64,000 nt of DNA, taken from positions 1 to 64,000 of the forward strand of contig NZ_FOXI01000004.1 of NCBI RefSeq assembly GCF_900115675.1, given 5' to 3'. The position numbers and the translations under genes were made by a program. Below the pieces are notes generated by a model. The model was not told the origin of the DNA. It did no database searches and saw only the letters and a program-made list of their open reading frames with translations. The number at the start of each line of letters is the position of its first letter. Position 1 is the stretch's first letter. Origin of the DNA: Halolamina pelagica (GTDB taxonomy: Archaea; Halobacteriota; Halobacteria; Halobacteriales; Haloferacaceae). This document shows positions 7,597 to 16,691 of the stretch, piece after piece.

Positions 7597-9639
7597 TCAC
7601 TTCGTGCCGGTGACCGTCTTCTCTCGTGTTACGCTGTTGCCGTCCTCGTCGTAGACGGTTACCGTGATCCTGTATTGATCCTTGTTCTTCACGTCGTCGA
7701 GGTCAATAACCGGTGATAGAGTTTCAGACTGGTTCTCTATCTCGAACACTTTCGTCTTGATCTCGTTGAACTCTGCGTTATTCCCGTTCGCCTCCTCCTC
7801 CACGATAATCGTGACGTTCTTGACCTGCGTGTCGTCACTGACGCTCAAAACGTCGATTCGCACTTGATCATCTTGGTGGTCAGCCGTCACGCTACCGAAC
7901 TCGTCGATGAACGGGCCTCCTGCTTGCGTCTGATCACCGGCCACGGTTTCGGACTGGCTCGCGCTCGCGCCACTGGTAGAGGTAGCGACGACGGTCACGT
8001 TGTAGGTCGTCCCCGCGTCGATCGCGGCGTCGATCTCCACGTCCTCGACGGAGACACGATCTGCGTTCTTCCCGACATCGAGGCTGGTACTACCCACCCT
8101 CGATCCCCCGGTATCTCGGACCTCGACCACTACCGAGTCCATATCTTCGCCGTTGGCGAACTGTTCGGCAGTGACGTTTCCGACGGTCACCAGGTCACGA
8201 TCCGACGAGGCCGTGAAGCCGCTGAAGTTCTGAATAACCGGATCGCCGGCGCCGGGTGGCCCGGTGAGGCTCACCGTGCTGGTCTGCCCCAACGCTCCGT
8301 CGTTCCCAGCGTCGTCAGCCGCGACATTCAGTGTCGCCGTGTAATCGCCGTTCTTCCCGGCATAGTAGGTTGCCGAGTATTGCCCGCTGCCGGTGCGGCT
8401 GAAGTCGCTCTCGGTCAGCGTCGCATCCCGCTTGCCGTTCCGGGTGATCGTCACGTTGATCGCCGACAGCGGCTCGCTGGACTCGAACGTCACGTTCAGC
8501 TGCTTTCCGCTTGGGTTCGTCAGCTCGAACGGGGAGATCGTCGGCGGCGTCGTGTCGTTCCCGCCGTCACCCACGACGACTGCGTCCGCCGCCGCGCGCT
8601 GCTGCCCGTTCCCGACGCTGTCCACTACTTCCACTTCGACGTCGTACACGTCCTCGGCGGTGTCGTTCGGGAGCGACACGTCGACGGTCCCCGACGGCCC
8701 GGAGGCGTTCACGGTCGCCACCGTTTCACTGGTGTTCTGGATACTGACCGTCACGTCACCGACACTCGTCGTCGCGTCGCTCGCGGTCCACGAGACGGTG
8801 ACGTTCTCCCAGCCGTCGCCGACTGCGTCGACCTCGGCCTGTGAGCTCGCGTTCGGGGAGATACTGCTAATCGATGGCTGGTCGCTATCGACAGTGAATG
8901 TTGGACTCTCGGCGAACGCGGTGTTTCCGGCGTCGTCGACCGCCCGTACCCGAATCCGCGCGTCGTCGGTGTTGTCGACCGGCAGCTGGACCGACTCGGC
9001 CCCGTCGTCGGCCGTATTCGTGACGAGCGTCTGCCAGCTACCCCCGCCGTTGGAGTACTGAATGTCGATCGTCTCGACGGAGGTGTTCGCGTCCGAGGCG
9101 TTCCACTCCACGGTCACGTCCGTCCCACCGCGCACTTCTTCCCCACCGCTGGGCGACGTGACGCTCACCGACGGGTCGGTGGTGTCCGATACCGCGGCCG
9201 ACGGCGCGGCAGTCAGGGACTCTTGGCTCGGGTAGCGACGCGCCTCGGCCAACAGCGTCCCGCTCTCGACGTGGAAGATCTGTACCTTGGTCACGACGTC
9301 CGTATCGAGCGTCCGATTGCCGACCCATTGCTCGGTCGGATCGAACTGGTCATCGCCGTCACCGTTCCGAACCCCGCTCGCGTTCACTGGGGGTCGCCAC
9401 GTCTCGTTCCCGTGGCGCACGACGACCCGGAGTTCGTCGAACGGGACCGAATCGCCGCCCTCGTGCGTGAGTCCGACGCCGTCGTCGGCGATCTCGATCG
9501 ATACGTCGGCGGTTATTCGCTCCCCGCTGGCGACGCCCGAACCCGAGAGCACGAAGGCGCCGGCGGTCCCGACGCTGATGACGATCACGCCGGTCAGGAG
9601 GATGATGCCGATCGCCTCGGACTGGGCACGGTCGGTCAT
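7597..9639 (-). CDS. Large secreted protein with pilin-like N-terminus and Ig-like repeats
   Basis: 680 residues. The N-terminus MTDRAQSEAIGIILLTGVIVISVGTAGAFVL is a class III (archaeal pilin/archaellin-type) signal: a short charged lead followed by one hydrophobic helix. The rest is extracellular and Asp/Thr/Ser/Asn-rich with many NXS/T sequons. At least three Ig/fibronectin-like modules can be read: about 155-255 (DTTDPSVSVTSPSGGEEV to FTVD), about 256-350 (PSISSISPNASS) and about 360-465 (TTPPTISPFELTNPSG). These resemble adhesin or surface-filament modules. It starts 4 bases after the upstream pilin-like gene, so the two are almost certainly co-transcribed. Base composition is clearly more AT-rich than in flanking genes. 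Exact function unknown. Confidence 0.75.
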   Translation of the reverse strand: MTDRAQSEAIGIILLTGVIVISVGTAGAFVLSGSGVASGERITADVSIEIADDGVGLTHEGGDSVPFDELRVVVRHGNETWRPPVNASGVRNGDGDDQFDPTEQWVGNRTLDTDVVTKVQIFHVESGTLLAEARRYPSQESLTAAPSAAVSDTTDPSVSVTSPSGGEEVRGGTDVTVEWNASDANTSVETIDIQYSNGGGSWQTLVTNTADDGAESVQLPVDNTDDARIRVRAVDDAGNTAFAESPTFTVDSDQPSISSISPNASSQAEVDAVGDGWENVTVSWTASDATTSVGDVTVSIQNTSETVATVNASGPSGTVDVSLPNDTAEDVYDVEVEVVDSVGNGQQRAAADAVVVGDGGNDTTPPTISPFELTNPSGKQLNVTFESSEPLSAINVTITRNGKRDATLTESDFSRTGSGQYSATYYAGKNGDYTATLNVAADDAGNDGALGQTSTVSLTGPPGAGDPVIQNFSGFTASSDRDLVTVGNVTAEQFANGEDMDSVVVEVRDTGGSRVGSTSLDVGKNADRVSVEDVEIDAAIDAGTTYNVTVVATSTSGASASQSETVAGDQTQAGGPFIDEFGSVTADHQDDQVRIDVLSVSDDTQVKNVTIIVEEEANGNNAEFNEIKTKVFEIENQSETLSPVIDLDDVKNKDQYRITVTVYDEDGNSVTREKTVTGTK

Positions 9640-9643
9640 GCGG

Positions 9644-11314
9644 TCAGAGCCCCACGAAGTACGTTGCCTGCTGTGTCCCGCCGTTCGTTTCGAACACCAG
9701 GGTCAGGACGAAGAAGTCCCGATTCGTTCCGCTGTCTGCCGGGTCTTCGTCGAACTCAAGCGTGAACGTCGTTCCTGTGTCGTTCGGACCCACCTCGATC
9801 TTGGGACTGATCGTCTCGTAGTTGCCACCGATCTGAACGTTGCTTGCCCTCGTGTCGGTGCCGACAGTCACGTCGGCCGCCGACGGACACTTGTTCTTCT
9901 TCGAGCAGTAGTAGAAGTTCAAACGGGCCGCGCTGACGTTCACTTGGCTGTCCAGCGTGTTGTTGAACACTAGTTCGACGCTGTTCCCGCCAGTCACGCT
10001 CTCGGAGTCCAGTATCAGATCACCGGTAGCAGCGGGATTCACTCCGTCGCCGCCACCGTCACCACCGCCGCCGCCGATGATGACCTTCGGCACCTCGATC
10101 CCGGTCACGTTCCGGTACTCGTAGCCCTCGCCGCCGATACTGGCGTTGAGCCACGCGCTATCTGATCCGGTGCTGTTCGTCCCCGTGTAGGTAATCTCGG
10201 CCCGTCCCTCCGAGTTCGTCTCGAACGTGACGCTGTCACCCGTCGCCGTCCGGTTCGAGAGGTTCAGGTACTGGCCGTCGACGCTGACGTTCACCTGCGC
10301 CCCCGTCACGGGGTTGTTGTACCGATCGCGCACCTCGACGGTCATCCGATCGGTGCTTCCGTTCGCGACGGGCTGGAACTCTTCCGTCACGACGAGATAC
10401 GCGGGATCGGGGACGAGTTCGTCGTTGGGAACTGCCCCGACGCCGACGGCGCTCGTGCGGAGTTCGTACGTCTCGCCTTCCTCGAGTTTGATCGCCACCC
10501 GGTGGTACGTTTCGCCGTCGACGGTGACGTCGCCGTCGTCGAACGCGGTCGCTCTGGGCTGTGCCCCGAGCAGGTCGTCGTCGTTCCACCGCGAGGCTGG
10601 GAGGGCGGACGTGATGGTGATGTTGAGCGGGTCGCCGATCTCGCTGCGGACGGTCACGGTTCGCGTGGCGGCGCTGATCGTCGTCATCTCGACGGTTTTC
10701 GCCCCGGTGCCAGAGGCTTGCAGGTCCCCCTGCAGCGCGACGAGGTTCACGGTGGTCCCCTGGACCAACTGCTGGCCGCTCAGTGTTCGGTTCGCACCGT
10801 TGCTGAAGCGGTTGTAGAGCAGGCTGTTCTCGTAGACGGTCGTCGGCGGGCTGTCGTACTGCGCATAGTCCGGCGTGTAGACGATGTGGCTCGTGTTGAA
10901 CACGCCGGCCCTGCCGGCGCTCGCCCAGTACTTCCGAGCGTTCTCGTAGTCCGAGCCGACGGTGACAGCGCCCGAACTATTCGCCAACGTCACGTTGAGC
11001 GTCGGGTCTTCATCGCCGACCGTTCGAAGCCGCCCAGCCGCTGGTGGTGGATTGATGAAGAACAGCCGGTTCGGATACGTGGTCCCGAGGTTCACTCGCG
11101 TCGGGACGGCGTCGCCCCCGCTGGCCTGTAACAGGCCGTTTCGGAGGTCCTGCATGTCGGACTGAGCCGCCCGACTGTGGTCGAACTCGATCGCGGCGTT
11201 CTGTTCCGGGATGACGGTGGCTTGGAACGTCGCCAGCAGGATGATGAGGATGCCGAACAGCAGTATCGCCCCCACTTGGATCGACTGCCCCCGGTCGTCA
11301 CCCCAGAACTTCAT
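9644..11314 (-). CDS. Pilin-like secreted protein, first gene of the surface pair
   Basis: 556 residues. ATG at 11314 is preceded by a good Shine-Dalgarno (GGGAGGGAGT), so it is preferred over a GTG four codons earlier. MKFWGDDRGQSIQVGAILLFGILIILLATFQA has the DRGQS-hydrophobic pattern of haloarchaeal pilin-like class III signals. The body is glycosylation-sequon-rich, with an Ig-like module (MTVEVRDRYNNPVTGAQVNVSVDGQYLNL, an Invasin/BIg1-like sentence), a Gly/Asp linker (IIGGGGGDGGGDG) and a C-terminal beta-rich domain with a CX5C pair (YYCSKKNKCPS). It is followed after 4 bases by the 680-residue partner. Likely a cell-surface or pilus-associated protein; family known in haloarchaea but without assigned role. 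Confidence 0.72.
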   Translation of the reverse strand: MKFWGDDRGQSIQVGAILLFGILIILLATFQATVIPEQNAAIEFDHSRAAQSDMQDLRNGLLQASGGDAVPTRVNLGTTYPNRLFFINPPPAAGRLRTVGDEDPTLNVTLANSSGAVTVGSDYENARKYWASAGRAGVFNTSHIVYTPDYAQYDSPPTTVYENSLLYNRFSNGANRTLSGQQLVQGTTVNLVALQGDLQASGTGAKTVEMTTISAATRTVTVRSEIGDPLNITITSALPASRWNDDDLLGAQPRATAFDDGDVTVDGETYHRVAIKLEEGETYELRTSAVGVGAVPNDELVPDPAYLVVTEEFQPVANGSTDRMTVEVRDRYNNPVTGAQVNVSVDGQYLNLSNRTATGDSVTFETNSEGRAEITYTGTNSTGSDSAWLNASIGGEGYEYRNVTGIEVPKVIIGGGGGDGGGDGVNPAATGDLILDSESVTGGNSVELVFNNTLDSQVNVSAARLNFYYCSKKNKCPSAADVTVGTDTRASNVQIGGNYETISPKIEVGPNDTGTTFTLEFDEDPADSGTNRDFFVLTLVFETNGGTQQATYFVGL

Positions 11315-11353
11315 ACTCCCTCCCACAGGCCCGGTGGGGAAAAAGCTGCTCCG

Positions 11354-11938
11354 TCAGTCCTCTTCCTCGACGGTCTCGGGGGAGGCCAGCGCGTTCTGCA
11401 GCGACTCCAGCCCGTTGACCCACTCCGCGACGAGCCCGTACTCCATCTCCTCGACCAGCGCCGGGTCGATCTCCTCGCCGTCGATCACGAGCGTCCCGGC
11501 CTGTACGATGTAGCCGACCGCGGTGTCGATGTCGTCCTCGGCCTCGGCGTCGGCGGCCGCGTCGATGTACTCCTCGACGCTCGCCTCCTCGGCGGCGCCG
11601 GCGGCGACGAACTCCTGGGCCGCGTAGAACACGACCTCGAGGCTCATCTGGACGCTCTCGATCAGCATCGCCTTCTCCTCGTTCTCGAGGGGTGCCTCCG
11701 CGAGCACGATCTCCTGTATCTCCGAGAGCTCCTGGTGGGCGCGCTCCTCGTCGATGGTCCCGTCCTCGTAGGACTCGATCACCTTCGCCACCGCGATGGC
11801 GGTGTCCTCCTGGAGGTTCATCAGCAGCCGCGCCGAGTCCTCGTCCTCGAGGTCCAGATCCTCCTCGCGCAGGCGGTCGATCCAGTTCTGCCAGCGGTCT
11901 TCCGTGTAGAACGTTTCAACGGGCTCGTCGTCGGTCAT
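11354..11938 (-). CDS. DUF2150-like haloarchaeal protein
   Basis: A 194-residue soluble acidic protein, mostly helical by composition, starting MTDDEPVETFYTEDRWQNWIDRLREEDLDLED. The FYTE-RWQNWIDRL opening and the later LIESVQMSLEVVFYAAQEFV segment match my recollection of the DUF2150 family, found almost only in Halobacteria. No catalytic motif, cysteine or membrane segment is visible. ATG at 11938 gives the family start; nine extra in-frame residues upstream are unlikely. Same strand as the pilin-like genes, 39 bp upstream of them. Function unknown. Confidence 0.72.
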   Translation of the reverse strand: MTDDEPVETFYTEDRWQNWIDRLREEDLDLEDEDSARLLMNLQEDTAIAVAKVIESYEDGTIDEERAHQELSEIQEIVLAEAPLENEEKAMLIESVQMSLEVVFYAAQEFVAAGAAEEASVEEYIDAAADAEAEDDIDTAVGYIVQAGTLVIDGEEIDPALVEEMEYGLVAEWVNGLESLQNALASPETVEEED

Positions 11939-12020
11939 GCCCCTATGTCCTCCCCGACGACGCAAAGGGTTTTCCTATCCGTCCCTGTGGCCGATTCGGC
12001 CGATACAGCGTCCGAGCGAG

Positions 12021-12872
12021 CTATTCGCGCGGATCGAGCGTCCCGACGGTGTCGATCCCGTACACCGATTCCGGGGTCTCGACGTGCGCGCGATCGACGG
12101 CGTCGTCGTGCCCCGCCTCCAGCAGCCACCGCACGCGCCGCGGGACGGTCTTCGGGCCGAGCACCGCGCCCGGCCGGTCGGGGTCGTCGACGAAATCCGT
12201 CTCCATCAGGAACGGCTCGCCCGCCTCGGCGGCGACGCGGAGGCGATCCTTCTCGCTCATCACGCTCGGCGTCGGCCCGGCGAGTTCGCCGCCGGCGTAG
12301 TGCTTCACGACCTTCTCGGCCGCCAGCCCGCGCTCCTCGGCCCACTCGGCGACCTCGGTCAGGTCGTCGGTGCCCTCGGTGTGGAGTTGGACCGCGCAGT
12401 CGTACTCGGCGCCGAGCTCGAGCCCGTGTTGCAGCACCGCGTTCGAGGCGTCCCAGACCGCGTCGCTGACCTCGTAGTGCGGACGCCCGGTCTTGAGCGC
12501 CAGCGCCCGCCCGTTTGCGACGTACTCCGCAGCGAGATCCAGGCCGGACTGCATCAGGTCCCGCGCCTCGGCCGGCTCGTACCCCTCATCCACGAGGTGG
12601 CTGATCAGGCCGGGATGCACGCCGAGCACGGGCCACGCCCTCCCGGGCAGGATCTCGTTCGCGTCGGCGACGGCCTCGACGGTCGCCTCGAACGCGGTCC
12701 GGAAGTCGGCCCGCTCGCTCGGTACGGGCCCCAGATGCCACGAGGGCTTGTTCACGACGAGCAGGTGGGTGCCGCCGAGGCGCACGAAGTCACGGACGGC
12801 GTCCATCCCCTGGCCGTGCTCGGGATCGAGGTGGAGGTGGTTGTCCAGCACCGGCGTCTCGAGTTCGTCCAT
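12021..12872 (-). CDS. TatD-related metal-dependent hydrolase
   Basis: 283 residues of amidohydrolase/TatD type. The N-terminal metal site is VLDNHLHLDPEHGQG (HXHXD), followed by VLGVHPG near residue 85, QLHTEG, KHYAG and a late METDFVDDP segment carrying the final Asp. Haloarchaeal members form a group distinct from the DNase TatD. The metal-binding order supports a divalent-metal hydrolase; the substrate is not apparent. ATG at 12872 follows a long antisense frame that is not coding. It is divergent from the membrane protein gene at 12987, with 114 bp between the starts. Confidence 0.82.
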   Translation of the reverse strand: MDELETPVLDNHLHLDPEHGQGMDAVRDFVRLGGTHLLVVNKPSWHLGPVPSERADFRTAFEATVEAVADANEILPGRAWPVLGVHPGLISHLVDEGYEPAEARDLMQSGLDLAAEYVANGRALALKTGRPHYEVSDAVWDASNAVLQHGLELGAEYDCAVQLHTEGTDDLTEVAEWAEERGLAAEKVVKHYAGGELAGPTPSVMSEKDRLRVAAEAGEPFLMETDFVDDPDRPGAVLGPKTVPRRVRWLLEAGHDDAVDRAHVETPESVYGIDTVGTLDPRE

Positions 12873-12986
12873 GTCCGGAGTGGGGAGCGAGTCGCCCTTG
12901 AACGCTGTCCTGTCGCCCCGACTGACGGTGCCGAGGCTGTTTCGCCCGGCACAAACGCTATACTTGTGTGTGGCTCACCCCCACGC

Positions 12987-13622
12987 GTGCCCTCGACGTT
13001 GGTTCACGTCGCCGTCGGCGGCCTCGTCGGCGCCGCGCTGCTGGGCGACCGGTTCACGCCGAGAGCGATCGCGGTCGTGCTCGTCGCCGCCGCCGTTCCG
13101 GACCTGGACTCCTTCCTCGCGCCGGTGGTCGCCGGCGCGCACCGCTCGGCCCTGCACACGCTGCTCCTGCCGGCGCTGGTCGGGTTGCTGGTGTACGTCG
13201 ACGCCCGCGTGCTCGACCGCTCGCGCCTCGGCGAGCGCTGGGGACCGGACGCGCCGTACGTCGCCGGCGTCGCCGTCGCGGCCCTGCTCGCGGGCGGGAT
13301 CCTCCCCGACCTGGTCACCAACGGCGTGAACGCGTTCTGGCCGCTGCACGACCAGTTCTACACGGTCGACGGCGAACTCAAGCTCTCGACCACGGAGGGG
13401 CTCGTCCAGACGTTCGTTGACCTCTCCCCCGAGGAGACCTCCGGGCCGTCGACGACCGACAACACGCGGTACAGCACGGGCGCGGATCCGACCCCGTGGA
13501 AGGACCGTGATGGCCCCGTCGAGCGCGTCTTCCCGGTCGTGACCGCCGGCTGGCAGCTCATGCTCGTCGGGCTCTCGGCGGCGACCGTGAGCGTCCGCTC
13601 GTGGCAGACCCGGGGGCGCTGA
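12987..13622 (+). CDS. Integral membrane metal-dependent hydrolase (YdjM/DUF457-like)
   Basis: 211 residues starting from GTG at 12987: MPSTLVHVAVGGLVGAALLGD, which has the THXXXG-like N-terminus (LVHVAVGGL) of the YdjM/DUF457 membrane hydrolases. It then has PDLDSFLAPVVAGAHRSALHTLL, where PDLD and HRSALHT are the conserved metal-ligand blocks. Four to five hydrophobic helices and a C-terminal soluble loop are visible. The GTG start fits a TATA-like CTATACTT at about 12959-12966, giving a leaderless transcript. Homologues are annotated as metal-dependent hydrolases by similarity; activity is unproven. Confidence 0.75.
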   Translation: MPSTLVHVAVGGLVGAALLGDRFTPRAIAVVLVAAAVPDLDSFLAPVVAGAHRSALHTLLLPALVGLLVYVDARVLDRSRLGERWGPDAPYVAGVAVAALLAGGILPDLVTNGVNAFWPLHDQFYTVDGELKLSTTEGLVQTFVDLSPEETSGPSTTDNTRYSTGADPTPWKDRDGPVERVFPVVTAGWQLMLVGLSAATVSVRSWQTRGR

Positions 13623-13679
13623 GTCGACGGGACCCGGAGGGAGCGACAGCCTCAACAGCGGTCGGGGTTCACTCGACCC

Positions 13680-14186
13680 ATGGAGATCCGTCCGTACGAA
13701 CCTCGGGACGCAGACGGGCTGTGGGACTGCAAGCGCGGGTTCGAACTCGGCCTCGGCAGCGGAACCGGCGGCGAGGAGAAGGAAGCGAAGTACGAGGGCA
13801 AACTCGACGACCAGTACCGCGAGGCGTGGTTCGACTGGGTCGACCGCTGCGTCGACGCCGACCCGCGCTGTGTCACTGTCGCCGTCGACGATACGAGCGA
13901 CGACGATGCGGGCGGCGAGGTCGTCGGCTACGTGTTCGTCCTGCCCGAGCGCCATCGGTTCATCTGGGACGCGGCCGTGCTGAACGAACTCTACGTCGCG
14001 CCCGACCACCGCGGCACGGGCGTCGCCGACGACCTGATGGCTGCCGCCGTCAACTTCGCGCGTGACCAGGACCTGCCGCTCGACCGGCTCGTGCTCGACG
14101 TGGATCGTGAAAACGACCGAGCGAAGGCGTTCTACGACCGCTACGGCTTCGAGCACTGGGGCGAGATGGTCGCCCGGGAGCTCTGA
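13680..14186 (+). CDS. GNAT N-acetyltransferase
   Basis: 168 residues with the GNAT fold: MEIRPYEPRDADGLWDC opening, central NELYVAPDHRGTGVADDLMAAAVNFARD, where HRGTGVADDL is the acetyl-CoA pyrophosphate-binding motif A (R/Q-X-X-G-X-G/A), and the C-terminal VDRENDRAKAFYDRYGFEHWGEM, the classic motif B. Substrate unknown. ATG at 13680. It is convergent with the pair of RimJ-like acetyltransferases that follow, 7 bases between stops, making three GNAT genes in a row. Confidence 0.85.
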   Translation: MEIRPYEPRDADGLWDCKRGFELGLGSGTGGEEKEAKYEGKLDDQYREAWFDWVDRCVDADPRCVTVAVDDTSDDDAGGEVVGYVFVLPERHRFIWDAAVLNELYVAPDHRGTGVADDLMAAAVNFARDQDLPLDRLVLDVDRENDRAKAFYDRYGFEHWGEMVAREL

Positions 14187-14193
14187 ACGCGGC

Positions 14194-14829
14194 TTACCCC
14201 TGGAACGAGACAGCGGTCTCGGCGCCGTCTGCTTGGCGCCACTCGTGCTGACTCACCGAGTACTCGACGGTGTCGTGGACTGAACCGTCGTCGAACGCGA
14301 CCCGGTTCCGGAACCGTCCCGTACGGCGGCCGCCGTGACGCTGGACGTACTTCGTGATCGCGCGCTCGGAGTTCTCGTTCTCCGGGAGGTGCGAGACGCG
14401 AACGAGTTCGAGGTCCAGTCGGTCGAACGCCAGTTCGAACATGGCGTCGGCGCGCTCACCCGAGTACCCCCGTCCCCAGAACGGCTTTCGCAGCCACGTC
14501 CCAAACACCGCCAACTGGCAGTCCCAGCCAACGAACAGCCCTGCGGTGCCGGCGAATTCACCGGCGCCACGCTCCCCGTCGCGGGGCCGGATAAGGAACA
14601 TCGCGCCCTCGCGATCGTCAGTGCGCTCGACAGCCCGTTCGCGTGTCTCGGCGACGCCGTGGGGGGTGGCGTAGGGCTCCCACGAGACGTACTCGGTCGT
14701 CTCGTCGACGTTCGGCGCGTCGGCCCGCCAGTGCTCGTAGAGGTCGAGCGTGCCGGCATCGTCGATGTCGACGCGTTCCAGCCGCAGCCGGTCGGTTACC
14801 ACACCGTCGGGAAACAGCCCGACGCTCAC
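14194..14829 (-). CDS. RimJ/RimL-type GNAT acetyltransferase, copy A
   Basis: 211 residues from GTG at 14829. The start overlaps the stop of the upstream copy by 4 bases (GTGA), typical of translational coupling, which is why it is preferred over a GTG two codons earlier. It has the RimJ-like opening VVTDRLRLERV and the acetyl-CoA motif GTWLRKPFWGRGYSGERA, which is identical in the upstream copy. The C-terminus ENENSERAITKYVQRHGGRRTGRFRNRV matches the family. RimJ/RimL-type enzymes acetylate protein N-termini or small amines. A tandem duplicate of the gene at 14826-15461. Confidence 0.84.
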   Translation of the reverse strand: MSVGLFPDGVVTDRLRLERVDIDDAGTLDLYEHWRADAPNVDETTEYVSWEPYATPHGVAETRERAVERTDDREGAMFLIRPRDGERGAGEFAGTAGLFVGWDCQLAVFGTWLRKPFWGRGYSGERADAMFELAFDRLDLELVRVSHLPENENSERAITKYVQRHGGRRTGRFRNRVAFDDGSVHDTVEYSVSQHEWRQADGAETAVSFQG

Positions 14830-15461
14830 GGCCACGCCTCCCCCTCGTCACCGTAGAACGCCACCTCGAACTCGGGGCTGGCATCGCGGTACTCCGACTG
14901 GGTGACGCTGTACCGGACGGCGTCGACGGGCGGGTCGCCGGCGTGGTAGTTCCGCAAGGTCCCCTCCCGGCGGCCACCCATGCGGTCGACGTACTTCTCG
15001 ATCGCCCGTCCCGACTGCTCGTTGTCGGCGTCGTGGGTCACCGTCACGACCTCGAAATCGAGGTGTTCGAAGGCGAGTTCGGCCAGCGCCAGCGCACGCT
15101 CACCTGAGTAGCCCCGCCCCCAGAACGGCTTACGCAGCCAGGTCCCGAGTTCGGCGCTGTCGGTGTCCCAGTCGAGAGTGAGGCCGCCGAAGCCCGCGAT
15201 CTCGCCGGCTCCCGCCTCGCCCTCGCGCGGTCGGATCACGTAGTCGATGCCCTCGCGCTCTTCGCGGGCCTCCGCGCCGCGTTCGAGGAACTCGGCCGTC
15301 TCGTTCGGCGTGGCGTGGGGGTCCCAGGGCAGGTACTCGGTGATCTCGTCGATGTGGGGGGCCCCCTGCTTGCAGTGTTCGTACACCTCGAAGGGGTCGA
15401 CGTACTCGGGCGTTCTGGGCTCCAGTCTGAGTCGCTCCGTCTCGATGGTCGCGGGGAACAC
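14826..15461 (-). CDS. RimJ/RimL-type GNAT acetyltransferase, copy B
   Basis: 211 residues from GTG at 15461 (FPATIETERLRLEPRTPEY). It is the same length as copy A and aligns throughout, including the shared GTWLRKPFWGRGYSGERA, a matching SGRAIEKYVDRMGGRREGTLRNY and a common DAVRYSVTQSEYRD tail. The reading frame is open to about 15923, but upstream it runs antisense to the DUF2891 gene. First gene of a two-gene unit with copy A, 81 bp from the divergent DUF2891 start. Confidence 0.82.
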   Translation of the reverse strand: MFPATIETERLRLEPRTPEYVDPFEVYEHCKQGAPHIDEITEYLPWDPHATPNETAEFLERGAEAREEREGIDYVIRPREGEAGAGEIAGFGGLTLDWDTDSAELGTWLRKPFWGRGYSGERALALAELAFEHLDFEVVTVTHDADNEQSGRAIEKYVDRMGGRREGTLRNYHAGDPPVDAVRYSVTQSEYRDASPEFEVAFYGDEGEAWP

Positions 15462-15542
15462 GGCCGGAACATTACGCGACAACTGAAAAAGCCTGCCTCG
15501 GGTGCGTGAACTGGTTTCACACGACGAGCCACCGAACGATTG

Positions 15543-16634
15543 ATGGCCCGCCCCCCGAACCACTCGGCGATGAACGGACTCGACGGTGTCGACCGCGCCG
15601 AAGCACTCGACGGAACCGTCACCAGCCTCGACCCCGACGCGCTCGAACGGCTCGCCCACCACCCCCTCGACGCCATCGAGCAGGAGTACCCCCACCACGC
15701 CCGCGCCGTCGACGGCCCGGACGAGACAATCCGCCCGTGCGAGGACCACCCCGTCTTCTTCGGCTGCTACGACTGGCACTCCGCGGTCCACAGCCACTGG
15801 GCGCTGATCCGCCAGCTCCGGCTGTTCGACGACCACCCCGAGGCGGACGCCATCGTTGAGCGCATCGACGCGCGACTCACCCCCGGGAACGTCGAGGGCG
15901 AGGTCGCGTACTTCGAGGAGCACGAGTCCTTCGAGCAGCCGTACGGCTGGGCGTGGCTACTGCGCCTCGCCGCGGAACTCCAGCGCTGGGACGACCCGCG
16001 GGCCGCGCGCTGGGGCGACGCGCTCGCGCCGCTGGCGGAGGACATCCGCGACCGAACGGCCGCGGACTTCCTCACCCAGTCCCGACCGTTCCGGGTCGGC
16101 ACGCACGGCAACAGCGCGTTCGCGCTCTCCGCGGTGCTGGACTACGCGAACACGGTCGCCGACGACGGCCTCGCTAGCGACGCCGCCGAGACCGCGCGCC
16201 AGTTCTACCTCGACGACGTGGACGCGCCGGTCGCGTACGAGCCGCTGGGGTGGGACTTCCTCTCGCCGACGCTGACCGAGGCCAACCTCATGCAGCGCGT
16301 GCTGGAGGAGGGGGAGTACGCGGAGTGGCTCGACGAGTTCCTCCCGGACCTGACCGACCCCCGAAACGAGGCGTTCCTCGATCCCGTCGATGCGGGCGCC
16401 GACGGCGAGGGCGGTGTCGCGCTCCACCTCGTCGGGCTGAACCTCGCGAAGGCGTGGGGGCTGGCGGAGGTGGCCGACGCCGTCGACGGCGATACGGCCC
16501 ACCTGCTGGAGGCGAGCGCCGAGCGCCACCTCGCCACCGGCCTCGAGGGCGCGTTCACCGAAGACTACGCCGGTTCGCACTGGCTCTCCTCGTTCGTGCT
16601 CTACGCGCTGACGCGGAACGTGGACGGTGCGTGA
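15543..16634 (+). CDS. DUF2891 family protein
   Basis: 363 residues from ATG at 15543 (a second ATG at 15570 is equally plausible and closer to the family start). The conserved blocks are HPVFFGCYDWHSAVHSHWALIRQLRLF, EQPYGWAWLLRLAAEL, RVGTHGNSAFALSAVLDYA, YEPLGWDFLSPTLTEANLM and the C-terminal GSHWLSSFVLYALT. All are Trp/His-rich and typical of DUF2891, an alpha/alpha-barrel-like family found in bacteria and haloarchaea. The clustered His/Trp/Asp residues look like a carbohydrate-type active site, but the function is not established. No signal peptide, so probably cytoplasmic. Confidence 0.8.
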   Translation: MARPPNHSAMNGLDGVDRAEALDGTVTSLDPDALERLAHHPLDAIEQEYPHHARAVDGPDETIRPCEDHPVFFGCYDWHSAVHSHWALIRQLRLFDDHPEADAIVERIDARLTPGNVEGEVAYFEEHESFEQPYGWAWLLRLAAELQRWDDPRAARWGDALAPLAEDIRDRTAADFLTQSRPFRVGTHGNSAFALSAVLDYANTVADDGLASDAAETARQFYLDDVDAPVAYEPLGWDFLSPTLTEANLMQRVLEEGEYAEWLDEFLPDLTDPRNEAFLDPVDAGADGEGGVALHLVGLNLAKAWGLAEVADAVDGDTAHLLEASAERHLATGLEGAFTEDYAGSHWLSSFVLYALTRNVDGA

Positions 16635-16691
16635 GCGACTGGACTCGTCCGCTCCGGAACCACTAAACGCGAAAGCGCCCTGTCTCCGGTA

